A stretch of 64,000 nucleotides of DNA from Agromyces cavernae (GCF_021044935.1 NZ_JAJNMP010000001.1:930001-994000), one strand, 5' to 3'. Positions 34,849-44,263 are shown, counted from the stretch's first letter. Numbers and translations: made by a program. The notes: generated from the sequence alone by a model not told the origin.

Positions 34849-35445
34849 GTGACTTCGAGATGGGCGCGTGTCGCGCAGGGCGCGGCGGTCGCGGCCTTCG
34901 CGACGTTCGTCGCGGCGCTCTCGCACACCGTCGGCGGCGGTGCGCCCCCGGGGCTGCTCGCCGTCGTGCTGTCGATGGCCTTCTCGACACTCCTGTGCCT
35001 CACGGTCGCCGGCGGTCGCTTGACGCTCACGCGCACCGTGATCGCGGTCGCGGCGACGCAGTTCCTGCTGCACACGCTGTACTCCGTGCAGGGCGCGGCA
35101 CCCATCGCAACCTCGGGCTCCGTGAGCCATCAGCACGCCGCCGTCGACTGGTCGTCGACCGCGGGTTCGCCGCTGTCCTATGAGGCGCCGATGCTGGTCT
35201 CGCACCTGGTCGCCATCGCCGTCACGGTCGTCGCCATCCGTCATGGAAAGCGAGCCATGCAGGCGGCGCTGCGGGCGATCCGAGTCGCCGTCGCGTCGGT
35301 GCTGCCGAGCGTCCCAGTGCTCGACGGCGCGTGGCTGCCGCGACCGCGGCCCGTCGCCATGCGCTCGCCGCGCCCGAGCATTCGCCTCGTCGTGCTGTCC
35401 GCGATGCGCCATCGGGGTCCGCCGGTGGGGTTCGCCGCCGCCTGA
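34849..35445 (+). CDS. Hypothetical membrane protein with conserved-looking histidines, upstream of YcnI
   Basis: 198 residues, GTG start. Four hydrophobic segments (AAVAAFATFVAALSHTVGGG, GLLAVVLSMAFSTLLCLTVA, TRTVIAVAATQFLLHTLYSV, MLVSHLVAIAVTVVAIRHG), then a basic Arg/Pro-rich tail. Histidines fall at membrane edges and in a VSHQHAAVD loop. The next gene is YcnI, a copper-linked protein, so a metal-related role is plausible but inferred only from position. I do not recognise the family. Confidence 0.78.
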   Translation: MTSRWARVAQGAAVAAFATFVAALSHTVGGGAPPGLLAVVLSMAFSTLLCLTVAGGRLTLTRTVIAVAATQFLLHTLYSVQGAAPIATSGSVSHQHAAVDWSSTAGSPLSYEAPMLVSHLVAIAVTVVAIRHGKRAMQAALRAIRVAVASVLPSVPVLDGAWLPRPRPVAMRSPRPSIRLVVLSAMRHRGPPVGFAAA

Positions 35446-35558
35446 GCAGCGTCATCCGACGTTCTGCTCTCCTGCGCGCCCGCGCGCGCCGCGGCTCCGA
35501 ACCACCTCACACCGGCACGCGTCGCTTCGGCGACCCCCGCACAGAAATCAGGAACACC

Positions 35559-36248
35559 ATGAGCACTCGCACGACGACCATCCGCACCACGACCATCGCC
35601 GTCACCGCCCTCGCCGGCGGAGCCCTCCTCGCCCTCGCCGCACCGCTCGCCGCCTCGGCCCACGTCGGAGTGACGCCGAGCAGCACGGCGGCCGGCAGCA
35701 GCACCGTGCTGACGTTCGCATTCAGCCACGGCTGCGCCGAGTCGCCGACGGCGAAGCTGACGATCGACATCCCCGAGTCGTTCCCGAGCGTCTCGCCGAC
35801 GCTCAACCCGAACTACACGATCGAGAAGGTCGTCGAGGGCGACCGCACGACGCAAGTCGTCTACACCGCGATCACCCCGGTCGAAGACGGCTATCGCGAC
35901 ACGATCGAGCTCTCGATGCGTCTCCCCGAGGATGCCGCGGGCGAGACCCTCGCCTTCCCGGTGCTCCAGACGTGCGTCGTGGGCGAGAACGACTGGAGCG
36001 AGGTCGCCGAAGAGGGCGAGGCCGAGCCCGAGAGCCCGGCGCCGACGATCGTCGTCACCGAGGCGACCGGCGAAGAGGGCGGGCACGGAACCGCGGCGAC
36101 CGTCTCCGATGAGCACGTCGAGTCGGCATCGGATGTCGCAGCCACGACCACCGACGACACGGTGGCTCGGGTGCTCGGCATCGGCGGCCTCGTGGTCGGC
36201 GCCGTGGGCATCGTGCTCGCGCTCACCGCTCGACGCCGCCGAGCCTGA
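35559..36248 (+). CDS. YcnI-family (DUF1775) copper-associated exported protein
   Basis: 229 residues. Signal peptide ending PLAASA, then a mature N-terminus starting HVGVTPSS: the N-terminal His after cleavage is the copper ligand known for B. subtilis YcnI. The cupin-like DUF1775 domain follows (AESPTAKLTIDIPE, GYRDTIELSMRLPEDAAG, PVLQTC). A stalk rich in Glu/Thr leads to a terminal membrane segment (VLGIGGLVVGAVGIVLALTARRRR), so it is anchored outside the cell. No CopC/CopD gene is present nearby. Confidence 0.92.
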   Translation: MSTRTTTIRTTTIAVTALAGGALLALAAPLAASAHVGVTPSSTAAGSSTVLTFAFSHGCAESPTAKLTIDIPESFPSVSPTLNPNYTIEKVVEGDRTTQVVYTAITPVEDGYRDTIELSMRLPEDAAGETLAFPVLQTCVVGENDWSEVAEEGEAEPESPAPTIVVTEATGEEGGHGTAATVSDEHVESASDVAATTTDDTVARVLGIGGLVVGAVGIVLALTARRRRA

Positions 36249-36293
36249 GGATGATCCGGCTCGCCCGTCGGGGGCGCTCGTTACACTCGACGG

Positions 36294-38321
36294 GTGAGCT
36301 GGAGCACCGAACCCGACCCGACCGAAGAGGTGCCGTGGGATCCTGACGAGCTCGCCCCTCCGCCCGACGAGTGGGCCCCGCCGCCCCCTGCCGACGCGTG
36401 GCAGCCCGCCCCCGAGGGGGTGCCCGGCCCCGCGACATCCGCGTCGAATACGGCGCCGGCGGCGCCGGCGCCTCTGGTCGCCGCAGCAGCCCCACCGCGG
36501 TTCGCGACCGCGGCCGAGGCGCTGCACACCGTCTTCGGCTACGAAGATTTCCGCGGCGAGCAGGCCGCGATCATCGAGCAGGTGACGGGCGGCGGCGACG
36601 CCGTCGTGCTCATGCCCACCGGCGGCGGCAAGAGCCTCTGCTACCAGATCCCCGCACTACTGCGCGAGGGCACGGGCATCGTGGTGTCGCCGCTCATCGC
36701 GCTCATGCACGACCAGGTCGATGCGCTCGTGCGCAACGGCGTGCGCGCCGCCTACCTCAATTCGAGCCAGCAGCCGTCCGAGCGCGCGGCAGTCGAGCGC
36801 GCCTACCTCGCGGGCGAACTCGACCTGCTCTACATCGCGCCCGAGCGGCTGGGCAGCGAGGCGGTCAAGCGCTTCCTCGGGAACGGCACGGTCGCCCTGT
36901 TCGCCATCGACGAGGCGCACTGCGTCGCCCAGTGGGGGCACGACTTCCGGCCCGACTACCTCGCGCTCTCGGAGCTCGCCGAGCGCTGGCCCGATGTTCC
37001 GCGCATCGCCCTCACCGCCACGGCCACCGAGGCGACCCACCGCGAGATCACGTCGCGGCTCTCGCTCGAAGGGGCCGAGCATTTCGTCTCGAGCTTCGAT
37101 CGGCCCAACATCCAATACCGCATCGCGCCCAAGCTCGAGGTGCGCAAGCAGTTGCTCGACTTCGTACGCAGCGAGGGCGTCGACGCCGCGGGTACGCCCG
37201 TCTCGGGCATCGTCTACGCGCTGTCGCGCGCGAGCACCGAGAAGATCGCCGGATTCCTCGCGGCCAACGGCGTGAACGCGCTGCCGTATCACGCGGGCCT
37301 CGACGCGGGCGTGCGTCGGCGAACGCAAGAACGCTTCCTTCGCGAAGACGGCGTCGTGGTCGTGGCGACGATCGCATTCGGCATGGGCATCGACAAGCCC
37401 GACGTGCGATTCGTCGCCCACGTCGACCTGCCGAAGTCGGTCGAGGGCTACTACCAGGAGACGGGTCGCGCCGGCCGCGACGGTGCCCCGGCGACCGCGT
37501 GGCTCGCCTACGGCCTGCAAGACGTCGTGCAGCAGCGTCGCATGATCGACGAGAGCCCCGGCGACCTGGCGCACCGACGGCGGCTGACGCAGCACCTCGA
37601 TGCGATGCTCGCGCTCTGCGAGACCGTGCAGTGCCGCAGGCAGAACCTGCTCGGCTACTTCGGCGAGGCGAGCCGGCCATGCGGCAACTGCGATACGTGC
37701 CTCGAGCCGCCCGCCGCGTGGGATGGAACGGTGCCCGCCCAGAAGCTCATGTCGACCATCGTGCGGCTCGCACGCGAGCGGCGCCAGCGTTACGGCGCCG
37801 GTCACCTCATCGACATCCTGCGCGGCAAAGAGACGCCGCGCGTGCGCCAGTACGGTCACGACTCGCTGGCGACGTGGGGCATCGGCCAAGACCTCGGGGA
37901 GCAGCAGTGGCGCGGCGTCGTGAGACAGCTCCTCGCGCAAGGGCTGCTCGCGACCCACGGCGAGTACGGCACGCTCACGGTGACCGATGCCGCGTCTGCC
38001 GTGCTCGCGGGCTCCGCCCAGGTGATGCTGCGCACCGAGCCCGAGCGGGCGGCGCGTGCTCGCGGCCCCAGGGCGGCTCCGGCCGCTGCCGACCTCGAGC
38101 CGGCCCAGGCCGAGCTGTTCGAGCAGCTGCGCGCCTGGCGGGCGGCCGAGGCCCGCGAGCAGGGCGTACCCGCCTACATCGTGTTCGGCGACGCGACCCT
38201 GCGCGCCGTCGCCGTCGCGAGGCCTGAGCGCCTCGACGACCTCGACGGCATCACCGGCATCGGTGCGAAGAAGCGCGAGGCCTACGGCGAGGCGCTCCTC
38301 CAGGTCGTGGCCGCGGGCTGA
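36294..38321 (+). CDS. recQ: RecQ-type ATP-dependent DNA helicase
   Basis: 675 residues, GTG start. An acidic, Pro-rich N-terminal extension (about 70 residues) precedes the core. Walker [17 protein letters not shown], motif [22 protein letters not shown], motif VI-like [15 protein letters not shown]. The zinc-binding region has [12 protein letters not shown] and [11 protein letters not shown]. An HRDC domain closes the protein ([40 protein letters not shown]; the two are given as separate parts). Acts 3'-5' on DNA in recombination and fork repair. Confidence 0.95.
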   Translation: MSWSTEPDPTEEVPWDPDELAPPPDEWAPPPPADAWQPAPEGVPGPATSASNTAPAAPAPLVAAAAPPRFATAAEALHTVFGYEDFRGEQAAIIEQVTGGGDAVVLMPTGGGKSLCYQIPALLREGTGIVVSPLIALMHDQVDALVRNGVRAAYLNSSQQPSERAAVERAYLAGELDLLYIAPERLGSEAVKRFLGNGTVALFAIDEAHCVAQWGHDFRPDYLALSELAERWPDVPRIALTATATEATHREITSRLSLEGAEHFVSSFDRPNIQYRIAPKLEVRKQLLDFVRSEGVDAAGTPVSGIVYALSRASTEKIAGFLAANGVNALPYHAGLDAGVRRRTQERFLREDGVVVVATIAFGMGIDKPDVRFVAHVDLPKSVEGYYQETGRAGRDGAPATAWLAYGLQDVVQQRRMIDESPGDLAHRRRLTQHLDAMLALCETVQCRRQNLLGYFGEASRPCGNCDTCLEPPAAWDGTVPAQKLMSTIVRLARERRQRYGAGHLIDILRGKETPRVRQYGHDSLATWGIGQDLGEQQWRGVVRQLLAQGLLATHGEYGTLTVTDAASAVLAGSAQVMLRTEPERAARARGPRAAPAAADLEPAQAELFEQLRAWRAAEAREQGVPAYIVFGDATLRAVAVARPERLDDLDGITGIGAKKREAYGEALLQVVAAG

Positions 38322-38421
38322 TCCGGGCGTTTCGCGCTTCGCGACGGCGGCGACCTCCGTGACGGTCCCTCTGGCCCGCCACGCGTGCCAAGGTCGCGCT
38401 TTCCGCGTGCCCGGCGCTACA

Positions 38422-38436
38422 TTGCAACCAATGCAA
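38422..38436 (+). promoter_or_regulatory. Short inverted repeat before a membrane-protein gene
   Basis: TTGCA-ACCAA-TGCAA, 19 bp before the start at 38455; AT-richer than its surroundings. Could be an operator. Confidence 0.3.
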
Positions 38437-38454
38437 ACGGCGAAGGGGACGCAC

Positions 38455-38856
38455 ATGTCTGCATCGATCGATCGTCCGGGCGGGGTCACCCTCGTCGCGG
38501 TGCTCACGTGGATCTCGGGGCTGCTCGACATCTTCGGCGGCACCATCCTGCTGTTCCAGACGAGCGTCGCCGCGACGGTCGAGCAGTTCGGCGGGGCGAG
38601 CGCACTCATCACCTCGGCGATCATCTCGATCCTGGTCGGGGCGATCGTCATCATCATCGCGACGATGCTGCTTCGCGGCAGCGCCACCGCCCGCATCGTC
38701 ATCACCGTCTTCCAGGTGCTGTCGATCGCCGGATCCATCTTCCTCGCGATCGCGTACCCGGCCGGCGCGATCGGCGAGTACTTCGGCATCGCCGTCTCGG
38801 TGATCGTGCTGGCGCTGCTCTGGTCGGGTCGCGCGAGCGCCTTCTTCCGCGACTGA
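38455..38856 (+). CDS. Small four-helix membrane protein, unknown function
   Basis: 133 residues. Four hydrophobic stretches (GVTLVAVLTWISGLLDIFGG, LITSAIISILVGAIVIIIAT, ARIVITVFQVLSIAGSIFLA, YFGIAVSVIVLALLW), N-terminus SIDRPGG. It resembles the DUF7144-like group of actinobacterial membrane proteins. RBS GAAGGGGA before the ATG. No operon partner. Confidence 0.8.
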   Translation: MSASIDRPGGVTLVAVLTWISGLLDIFGGTILLFQTSVAATVEQFGGASALITSAIISILVGAIVIIIATMLLRGSATARIVITVFQVLSIAGSIFLAIAYPAGAIGEYFGIAVSVIVLALLWSGRASAFFRD

Positions 38857-38893
38857 CGACGCATTGTGGATGTCCCATTGCCGGGGTCACCCG

Positions 38894-38948
38894 GGTTTGT
38901 AGGGTGCCCACAGCGGTCGTCGAAGCCCCGCCCGAGCGGTTTGTAGGG
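38894..38948. repeat. 11-bp direct repeat before the acyl-CoA oxidase gene
   Basis: GGTTTGTAGGG occurs at 38894-38904 and 38938-38948, 44 bp apart (about four helical turns), on the same face of DNA. A possible regulator site. Confidence 0.35.
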
Positions 38949-39029
38949 GCCGAACGCAGGGTTTCGTCGCGCTCGCGGGCGGTCATACCGTGGGGATGAA
39001 GCCCACCAAATCCACACGAAGGACGCTCG

Positions 39030-41180
39030 ATGGTTGACACGGCACCCCGTACCACTTCGAAGACCACCAAGACCGCCGGGGCACCTGCACGTCGCCCCGG
39101 CACCGCCGCTGGGTCGAAGCCGGCCCGCCCCGCGGCATCCGCCCCTGCACCCTCGTCGCCGAACGGCGCAGCGGCACCACAGCCGAAGGTCGACGTGGCG
39201 TCGCTCGGCCGGCAACTGCTCGGCACGTGGGCCGACCTGCGCATCGCGGCGCGTGAGCGCGCCGCCCAGCCCGACCTGCAGCGCATCGACGGCCAGTCCA
39301 TGGCCGAGCACCGCGAGCGCGTGCTCGGGCAGTTGAAACTGCTCGTCGAGCAGGGCGCCGTGCATCGGGCGTTCCCGAAGGAGCTCGGTGGCGAGGAGGA
39401 CCACGGCGGTAACATCGCCTCGTTCGAAGAGCTGGTCATCGCCGACCCGAGCCTGCAGATCAAGTCGGGTGTGCAGTGGGGCCTCTTCGGTGCCGCGGTG
39501 CTGCACCTCGGCACCGAGTACCACCACCAGACGTTCCTGCCCGACATCATGTCGCTGAAGGTGCCGGGCGCGTTCGCGATGACCGAGACCGGGCACGGGT
39601 CCGACGTCGCAGCGATCGGCACGACGGCGACGTACGACGAGGCGAAGCAGCAGTTCGTGATCAACACGCCGTTCCGTGGCGCGTGGAAGGACTACCTCGG
39701 CAACGCGGCGCTGCACGGCACCGCTGCGGTCGTGTTCGCGCAGCTCATCACCAAGGGCGTCAACCATGGTGTGCACGCGTTCTACGTGCCGATCCGCAAC
39801 ACCAAGGGCGGCTTCCTCAAGGGCATCGGCGGTGAGGACGACGGGCTCAAGGGCGGCCTCAACGGCATCGACAACGGCCGGCTGCACTTCACGAACGTGC
39901 GCGTGCCGCGCGAGAACCTGCTGAACCGCTACGGCTCGGTCGCCGAGGACGGCACCTACTCGAGCCCGATCGCGAGCCCCGGCCGCCGCTTCTTCACGAT
40001 GCTCGGCACGCTCGTGCAGGGCCGTGTCTCACTCGACGGCGCGGCCACGAGCGCCGCGGCGATGGCGCTCACGATCGCGATCACCTACGGCAACCAGCGC
40101 CGCCAGTTCAACGCCGCGAGCGACACCGACGAAGAGGTGCTGCTCGACTACCAGCGCCACCAGCGACGCCTGCTTCCGAAGCTCGCGACGACGTACGCGC
40201 AGGTCTTCGCGCACGACGAGTTCCTGCTGAAGTTCGACGCCGTCTTCTCGGGCAGGGAGGACACCGACGACGACCGCCAGGACCTCGAGACGATCGCCGC
40301 CGCACTCAAGCCCCTGTCGACGTGGCACGCCCTCGAGACGCTGCAGGAGGCCCGCGAGGCCACCGGCGGCGCCGGGTTCCTCGCCGAGAACCGCATCGTC
40401 GGCCTGCGACAGGACCTCGACATCTACGCGACCTTCGAGGGCGACAACAACGTGCTGCTGCAGCTCGTCGCCAAGCGCCTGCTCACCGACTTCTCGAAGC
40501 AGTTCGCGAACGCCGACGCGGGGGCGTTGGCCCGCTACGTCGTGCAGTCGACCGCCGAGCGCGCCTACCACGGCACCGGCCTGCGACGCCTCGCGCAGAC
40601 GATCGCCGACTTCGGCTCGACCGCTCGTTCGGTCACCGAGCTGCGCGACGAGGAGACCCAGCGCGAACTGCTGACCGATCGCGTCGAGGCCATGATCGCC
40701 GAGATCGCCGGCCACCTGCGCGACGCGCGCAAGCTGCCCAAGGCCGACGCGGCGGCGGCGTTCAATCGGCACCAGAACCAGCTCATCGAGGCGGCTCGCG
40801 CGCACGGCGAGCTGCTGCAGTGGGAGGCGTTCACCCGCGGGCTCGCGAAGACGACCGACCCCGGCACGAAGCAGGTGCTCACGTGGGTGCGCGACCTCTT
40901 CGGCCTCGGCCTCATCGAGAAGCACCTGGCCTGGTACCTCATCAACGGGCGGCTCTCGCCGCAGCGTGCGCAGGCGGTGACGGCGTACATCGATCGGCTG
41001 CTCGAGCGGCTCCGGCCGCACGCGCAGGACCTCGTCGACGCGTTCGGCTACAAGCCCGAGCACCTGCGCGCGAAGATCGCTTCGGGCGCCGAGCTTGAGC
41101 GCCAGGACGAGGCGCGCGCCTACTACGCCGCGCAGCGCGCGTCGGGCACCCTGCCGGTGCCCGAGAAGTCCAAGAAGTAG
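39030..41180 (+). CDS. Acyl-CoA oxidase / dehydrogenase family protein
   Basis: 716 residues, FAD-dependent. An Ala/Pro/Lys-rich N-terminal extension of about 50 residues precedes the catalytic part. Family marks: FAMTETGHGSDV (flavin/substrate loop), FTNVRVPRENLLNRYG, and EAREATGGAGFLAENRIVGLRQDLDIYATFEGD split around the catalytic Glu region (parts EATGGAGFL and YATFEGDNNVLLQL). Length and the second C-terminal helical domain fit acyl-CoA oxidases rather than short dehydrogenases. It carries out the first step of beta-oxidation. RBS GAAGGA; stands alone. Confidence 0.92.
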   Translation: MVDTAPRTTSKTTKTAGAPARRPGTAAGSKPARPAASAPAPSSPNGAAAPQPKVDVASLGRQLLGTWADLRIAARERAAQPDLQRIDGQSMAEHRERVLGQLKLLVEQGAVHRAFPKELGGEEDHGGNIASFEELVIADPSLQIKSGVQWGLFGAAVLHLGTEYHHQTFLPDIMSLKVPGAFAMTETGHGSDVAAIGTTATYDEAKQQFVINTPFRGAWKDYLGNAALHGTAAVVFAQLITKGVNHGVHAFYVPIRNTKGGFLKGIGGEDDGLKGGLNGIDNGRLHFTNVRVPRENLLNRYGSVAEDGTYSSPIASPGRRFFTMLGTLVQGRVSLDGAATSAAAMALTIAITYGNQRRQFNAASDTDEEVLLDYQRHQRRLLPKLATTYAQVFAHDEFLLKFDAVFSGREDTDDDRQDLETIAAALKPLSTWHALETLQEAREATGGAGFLAENRIVGLRQDLDIYATFEGDNNVLLQLVAKRLLTDFSKQFANADAGALARYVVQSTAERAYHGTGLRRLAQTIADFGSTARSVTELRDEETQRELLTDRVEAMIAEIAGHLRDARKLPKADAAAAFNRHQNQLIEAARAHGELLQWEAFTRGLAKTTDPGTKQVLTWVRDLFGLGLIEKHLAWYLINGRLSPQRAQAVTAYIDRLLERLRPHAQDLVDAFGYKPEHLRAKIASGAELERQDEARAYYAAQRASGTLPVPEKSKK

Positions 41181-41243
41181 CATCCGGTCGCCTGCCCGGC
41201 GCCCGCCGCCCGGGCGTGACTCACCGTGCAATGCCGCGGCGAA

Positions 41244-41331
41244 CGTCCCGAAAACAGGAAGACACGCCGGAGAAGCCCCGAAAACAGGAACGAGCGACCA
41301 TCTCAGGTCGCTCGTTCCTGTTTTCGGGACG
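41244..41331. terminator. Competing double hairpin at converging gene ends
   Basis: Right arm 41306-41331 can pair either with 41277-41299 (perfect 23 bp, loop ATCTCA) or with 41244-41260 (perfect 17 bp, CGTCCCGAAAACAGGAA). The two left arms share CCCGAAAACAGGAA. It stands between the acyl-CoA oxidase and the ABC permease stops. The rest of 41181-41381 contains no gene. Confidence 0.8.
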
Positions 41332-41381
41332 TGTGAGGTGGGTGGGCTGAATGGGACGTGCCCGCGGAGTGGCGGCGCGCG

Positions 41382-42215
41382 TCAGCGCCGCAGGCGCCGG
41401 TAGGCGACTGCCGCGAGCGGCAGGAACACCGCGGTGATCACGAGTGGCCAGACGGATGCCGCGACCACGGCGTTCTCGGCGAGCCACCCGCTCGTCGCGC
41501 CGGTGGGGTTGCCGAACAGCTCACGCGCGGCGGTCGCCGTCGCCGAGATCGGGTTCCACGCCGCGATCGCGCCGAGCCACGAGGGCATCGTCTCGGCCGA
41601 GACGAACACCGTCGAGAGGAAGCCGATCGGCCAGACGAGCACCTGCACCGCCGTGGTCGCCCCCGGGCCGCGGAAGCTCAGGCCGAGGAAGATGCCGAGC
41701 CAGAGCAGGGCGAATCGCAGCCAAAGCAGCAGCACGACGGCGAGGGCGATCTCTGCCGGGCCGGTCGTCGGTCGCCAGCCGATGAGCAGGCCGCCGATCA
41801 TCAGCACCCCGAGGCTGAGGGCCGAGGAGCCGAGGTCGGCGATCGCACGACCGAGTGCCACCGAGGCGCTCGTGATGGGCAGCGAGCGGAAGCGGTCGGT
41901 GATGCCGCGCTTCGCGTCGTCGGACATCGCGGTCATGGTCGACTCGAGGCCGAAGAGCATCGCGAGGGCGAACATCCCGGGCAGCAGGAACGCGATGTAG
42001 TCGCCGCCGCCCGGCAGTTCGATCGCGCCGCCGAAGAGGAACCCGAACATCAGGATCAGCATGATGTTGAACGCGAGACCGAACACGATGCCCCAGGGTT
42101 CGCGAACCTGGTGCAGGGCATCGCGTCCCGCGATGAGCAGGCCCTCGCGCAGCGCGTTCGGGCGGCGGTCGCGCAGGTCGGCCGGTGCGGCGATGGGGGA
42201 GCTGGTGGTGGTCAT
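41382..42215 (-). CDS. ABC-2 type exporter permease (DrrB-like)
   Basis: 277 residues, six hydrophobic segments. The ABC-2 pattern is clear: GLAFNIMLILMFGFLFGGAIE, the loop ESTMTAMSDDAKRGITDRFRS in parts, LPITSASVALGRAIADL and GFLSTVFVSAETMPSWLGAIAAWNPIS in parts. Works with the overlapping ATPase (ATGA at 42212-42215) as an exporter, probably of a drug-like or lipid substrate. Confidence 0.92.
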   Translation of the reverse strand: MTTTSSPIAAPADLRDRRPNALREGLLIAGRDALHQVREPWGIVFGLAFNIMLILMFGFLFGGAIELPGGGDYIAFLLPGMFALAMLFGLESTMTAMSDDAKRGITDRFRSLPITSASVALGRAIADLGSSALSLGVLMIGGLLIGWRPTTGPAEIALAVVLLLWLRFALLWLGIFLGLSFRGPGATTAVQVLVWPIGFLSTVFVSAETMPSWLGAIAAWNPISATATAARELFGNPTGATSGWLAENAVVAASVWPLVITAVFLPLAAVAYRRLRR

Positions 42216-43213
42216 CGTGCCTCCTGGACGGGGTCGAGTGCGGTGCCGGCGGTGCCGCCGGTGAGATGCAGGAACACCTCGTCGAGCGTGGGGCGGCGCA
42301 GGGCGAGGTCGTCGACGGCGAGCCCCGCCGCGTCGAGTTCACGCACGATCGGCGCGAGGGTGCGCGCACCGTCGGCGACCTCGACGGTCACGGTGCGGGT
42401 GTCGGGATCGACGGATGCCGCGGCGCCCGTCGCCCGTCCGATCACGTCGACCGCCTCCGAGATCCGTGTCCCGTCGGCGACGACCGCCTCGACGCGGTCG
42501 CCGCCGAGGCGGCGCTTGAGGTCGTCGGGTCGCCCCTCGGCGATGACGCGCCCGTGGTCCATGACCGACACCCGGCTCGCCAGCTGATCGGCCTCGTCGA
42601 GGTACTGCGTCGTGAGCAGCACCGTGGTGCCGGCGGCTGCGGTCTCTCGCACCGCCTGCCACACGGTCGCGCGGCCGCGCGGGTCGAGGCCGGTGGTCGG
42701 CTCGTCGAGGAACAGGATCGCGGGGGTCAGCACCAGGCTGGCGGCGATGTCGAGTCGCCGGCGCATGCCGCCCGAGAATCCGGCGACGGCGCGGTCTGCG
42801 GCATCCGTCAGCTCGAACGCGTCGAGGAGTCCGCTTGCGCGCGCTCGTGCGCGGGCCTTCGAGATGCCGCTGAGGCGGGCGAAGAGCACGAGGTTCTGGC
42901 GGGCGGTCAGCGCCTCGTCGACGGCGTGGAACTGGCCGACGAGGCCGATGCGCTCGCGCACCGCGGCAGGGTGGCGTCGCACATCGATGCCGTCGATCAT
43001 CGCGGTGCCCCCGTCGATCGTCGTGAGTGTCGTGAGCGCGCGCACTGCCGTGGTCTTGCCGGCGCCGTTCGGACCGAGGAGGCCGTGCACGGTGCCGCGT
43101 TCGACCTCGAGATCGAAGCCGTCGAGTGCGGTCGCGCGCCCGTAGTGCTTGCGGAGGCCGGCGGCGTGCAGCGCCGGGCGGGAACTGGGTTGCGGGTTAG
43201 TGGTCGGAGTCAT
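42212..43213 (-). CDS. ABC exporter ATP-binding protein (DrrA-like)
   Basis: 333 residues. Walker A GPNGAGKTTAVRAL, signature FSGGMRRRLDIA, Walker B ILFLDEPTTGLDP with the switch His region LTTQYLDEADQLA, and the DrrA C-terminal domain. First gene of a two-gene exporter operon; divergent from tetR across 66 bp containing three palindromes. Confidence 0.95.
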   Translation of the reverse strand: MTPTTNPQPSSRPALHAAGLRKHYGRATALDGFDLEVERGTVHGLLGPNGAGKTTAVRALTTLTTIDGGTAMIDGIDVRRHPAAVRERIGLVGQFHAVDEALTARQNLVLFARLSGISKARARARASGLLDAFELTDAADRAVAGFSGGMRRRLDIAASLVLTPAILFLDEPTTGLDPRGRATVWQAVRETAAAGTTVLLTTQYLDEADQLASRVSVMDHGRVIAEGRPDDLKRRLGGDRVEAVVADGTRISEAVDVIGRATGAAASVDPDTRTVTVEVADGARTLAPIVRELDAAGLAVDDLALRRPTLDEVFLHLTGGTAGTALDPVQEAR

Positions 43214-43226
43214 CGCTCTCCTTCAA

Positions 43227-43271
43227 CGTACTCTGTACGGAATTATTCCGATCGCGAGCGTACACCATACG
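43227..43271. promoter_or_regulatory. Triple-palindrome operator between exporter and TetR genes
   Basis: CGTAC-TCT-GTACG (43227-43239), CGGAAT-T-ATTCCG (43238-43250) and CGTA-CACCA-TACG (43259-43271). The first and third also match each other as direct repeats (CGTACNCNNTACGGA). They fill the 66-bp divergent gap and must overlap both promoters, as expected for TetR control of itself and the exporter. Confidence 0.75.
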
Positions 43272-43279
43272 GAGAATGT

Positions 43280-44065
43280 ATGCTAGCCCGCATGGCGACC
43301 GAATCCACCGGGCGGGGCGAGCCCGATCGCACGCTCAGGCTGCTGTGGCGCTCACACCTCGGCGAGCCCGTCGGCACGCGCGGGCCCAAGCAGCGGTCGA
43401 GTGTCGACGAGGTCGTCGACGCCGCGGTCCAGCTCGCCGACGATGAGGGCCTCGACGCGGTGTCGATGCGCCGCATCGCCGATCGCCTCGGACTGAAGCC
43501 CATGTCGGTCTACACCTACGTGCCCGGCAAGGCCGAGCTCATCGACCTCATGGTCGACCAGGTGTCCGGCGAGCTTCCGCTGCCGGTGCTCGACGGGTCG
43601 CTTCGCGACCGGCTGGCGGGCATCGCGCGCGTGCAGTGGAACGGATACCTGCGTCATCCGTGGCTGCTCTCGATCGATACGAGCCGTCCGCCGCTCGGAC
43701 CGAACGTGTCCGATCACTGGGAGTGGTGCCTGCGAGCCGTCGACGGGCTCGGCCTCACCGATCTCGACATGGATCGCGTGATCACCCTGCTGCTCGGCTT
43801 CGTGTCGGGCCCGGCGCGCGACTACGTCGATGCCGAGCGGTTGCGGGTCTCGAGCCTGGAGTCCGACGTCGAATGGTGGGAGCGCAACGCGCCGCTGCTC
43901 GAGCAGATCATGGACCCCGAGCGGTATCCCGTGTCTGGGCGGGTCGGACAGGCGGCGGGCGAGGCCTACAACGCCCCGGCAGACCCCGCAGACGCGTTCG
44001 AATTCGGGCTCGCGCGCGTCATCGACGGCATCGTCGCGTACGTCGGGCCGGCCGACGGGCGCTGA
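43280..44065 (+). CDS. TetR-family regulator of the adjacent ABC exporter
   Basis: 261 residues. HTH at about 45-90: SSVDEVVDAAVQLADDEGLD, then VSMRRIADRLGLKPMSVYTY with recognition helix. The C-terminal part fits TetR_C (PHxxWL region RVQWNGYLRHPWLLSID, LLGFVSGPARDYVDAE). Start at 43280 with GGAG 5 bp upstream; an ATG at 43292 is the alternative. Control of drrAB is inferred from divergent layout and the palindromes. Confidence 0.92.
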   Translation: MLARMATESTGRGEPDRTLRLLWRSHLGEPVGTRGPKQRSSVDEVVDAAVQLADDEGLDAVSMRRIADRLGLKPMSVYTYVPGKAELIDLMVDQVSGELPLPVLDGSLRDRLAGIARVQWNGYLRHPWLLSIDTSRPPLGPNVSDHWEWCLRAVDGLGLTDLDMDRVITLLLGFVSGPARDYVDAERLRVSSLESDVEWWERNAPLLEQIMDPERYPVSGRVGQAAGEAYNAPADPADAFEFGLARVIDGIVAYVGPADGR

Positions 44066-44096
44066 GCTACTCGGCGGAGCGCTGAGCTACTCGGCG
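44061..44096. repeat. Tandem 16-bp duplication across two converging stops
   Basis: GCTGAGCTACTCGGCG occurs at 44061-44076 and 44081-44096. The first copy contains the TGA of tetR; the second contains the TAG (minus strand) of the 58-residue gene. Confidence 0.85.
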
Positions 44097-44263
44097 GGCG
44101 GCTTCATGAGCGCGCCGGCCGCGAGCCCCACGGCGGCGCCCGCCGCCAGCCACAGCCAGAACCCGGTCCACAGGCTCACCACGACGCCGATGATCAGGCC
44201 GACGACGATGCCGACGATGATCTGCTTGCGGCGGGCGTCGGGTGAGGGTGCGTCGGCGGCCAT
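44087..44263 (-). CDS. Small two-helix membrane protein (58 residues)
   Basis: Starts at the ATG at 44263: MAADAPSPDARRKQ, then IIVGIVVGLIIGVVVSLW and FWLWLAAGAAVGLAAGALM, ending KPPAE. Two hydrophobic segments with a short turn and a charged N-terminal tail look like a real actinobacterial small membrane protein. It is below the usual length cut-off of gene finders. Function unknown. Confidence 0.72.
   Translation of the reverse strand: MAADAPSPDARRKQIIVGIVVGLIIGVVVSLWTGFWLWLAAGAAVGLAAGALMKPPAE

Noticed and set aside
36657-39887. Minus-strand open frame of over 1000 residues across recQ and acyl-CoA oxidase
   Set aside because: It is antisense to two clear genes and shows no domain; long empty antisense frames are expected at this GC content.
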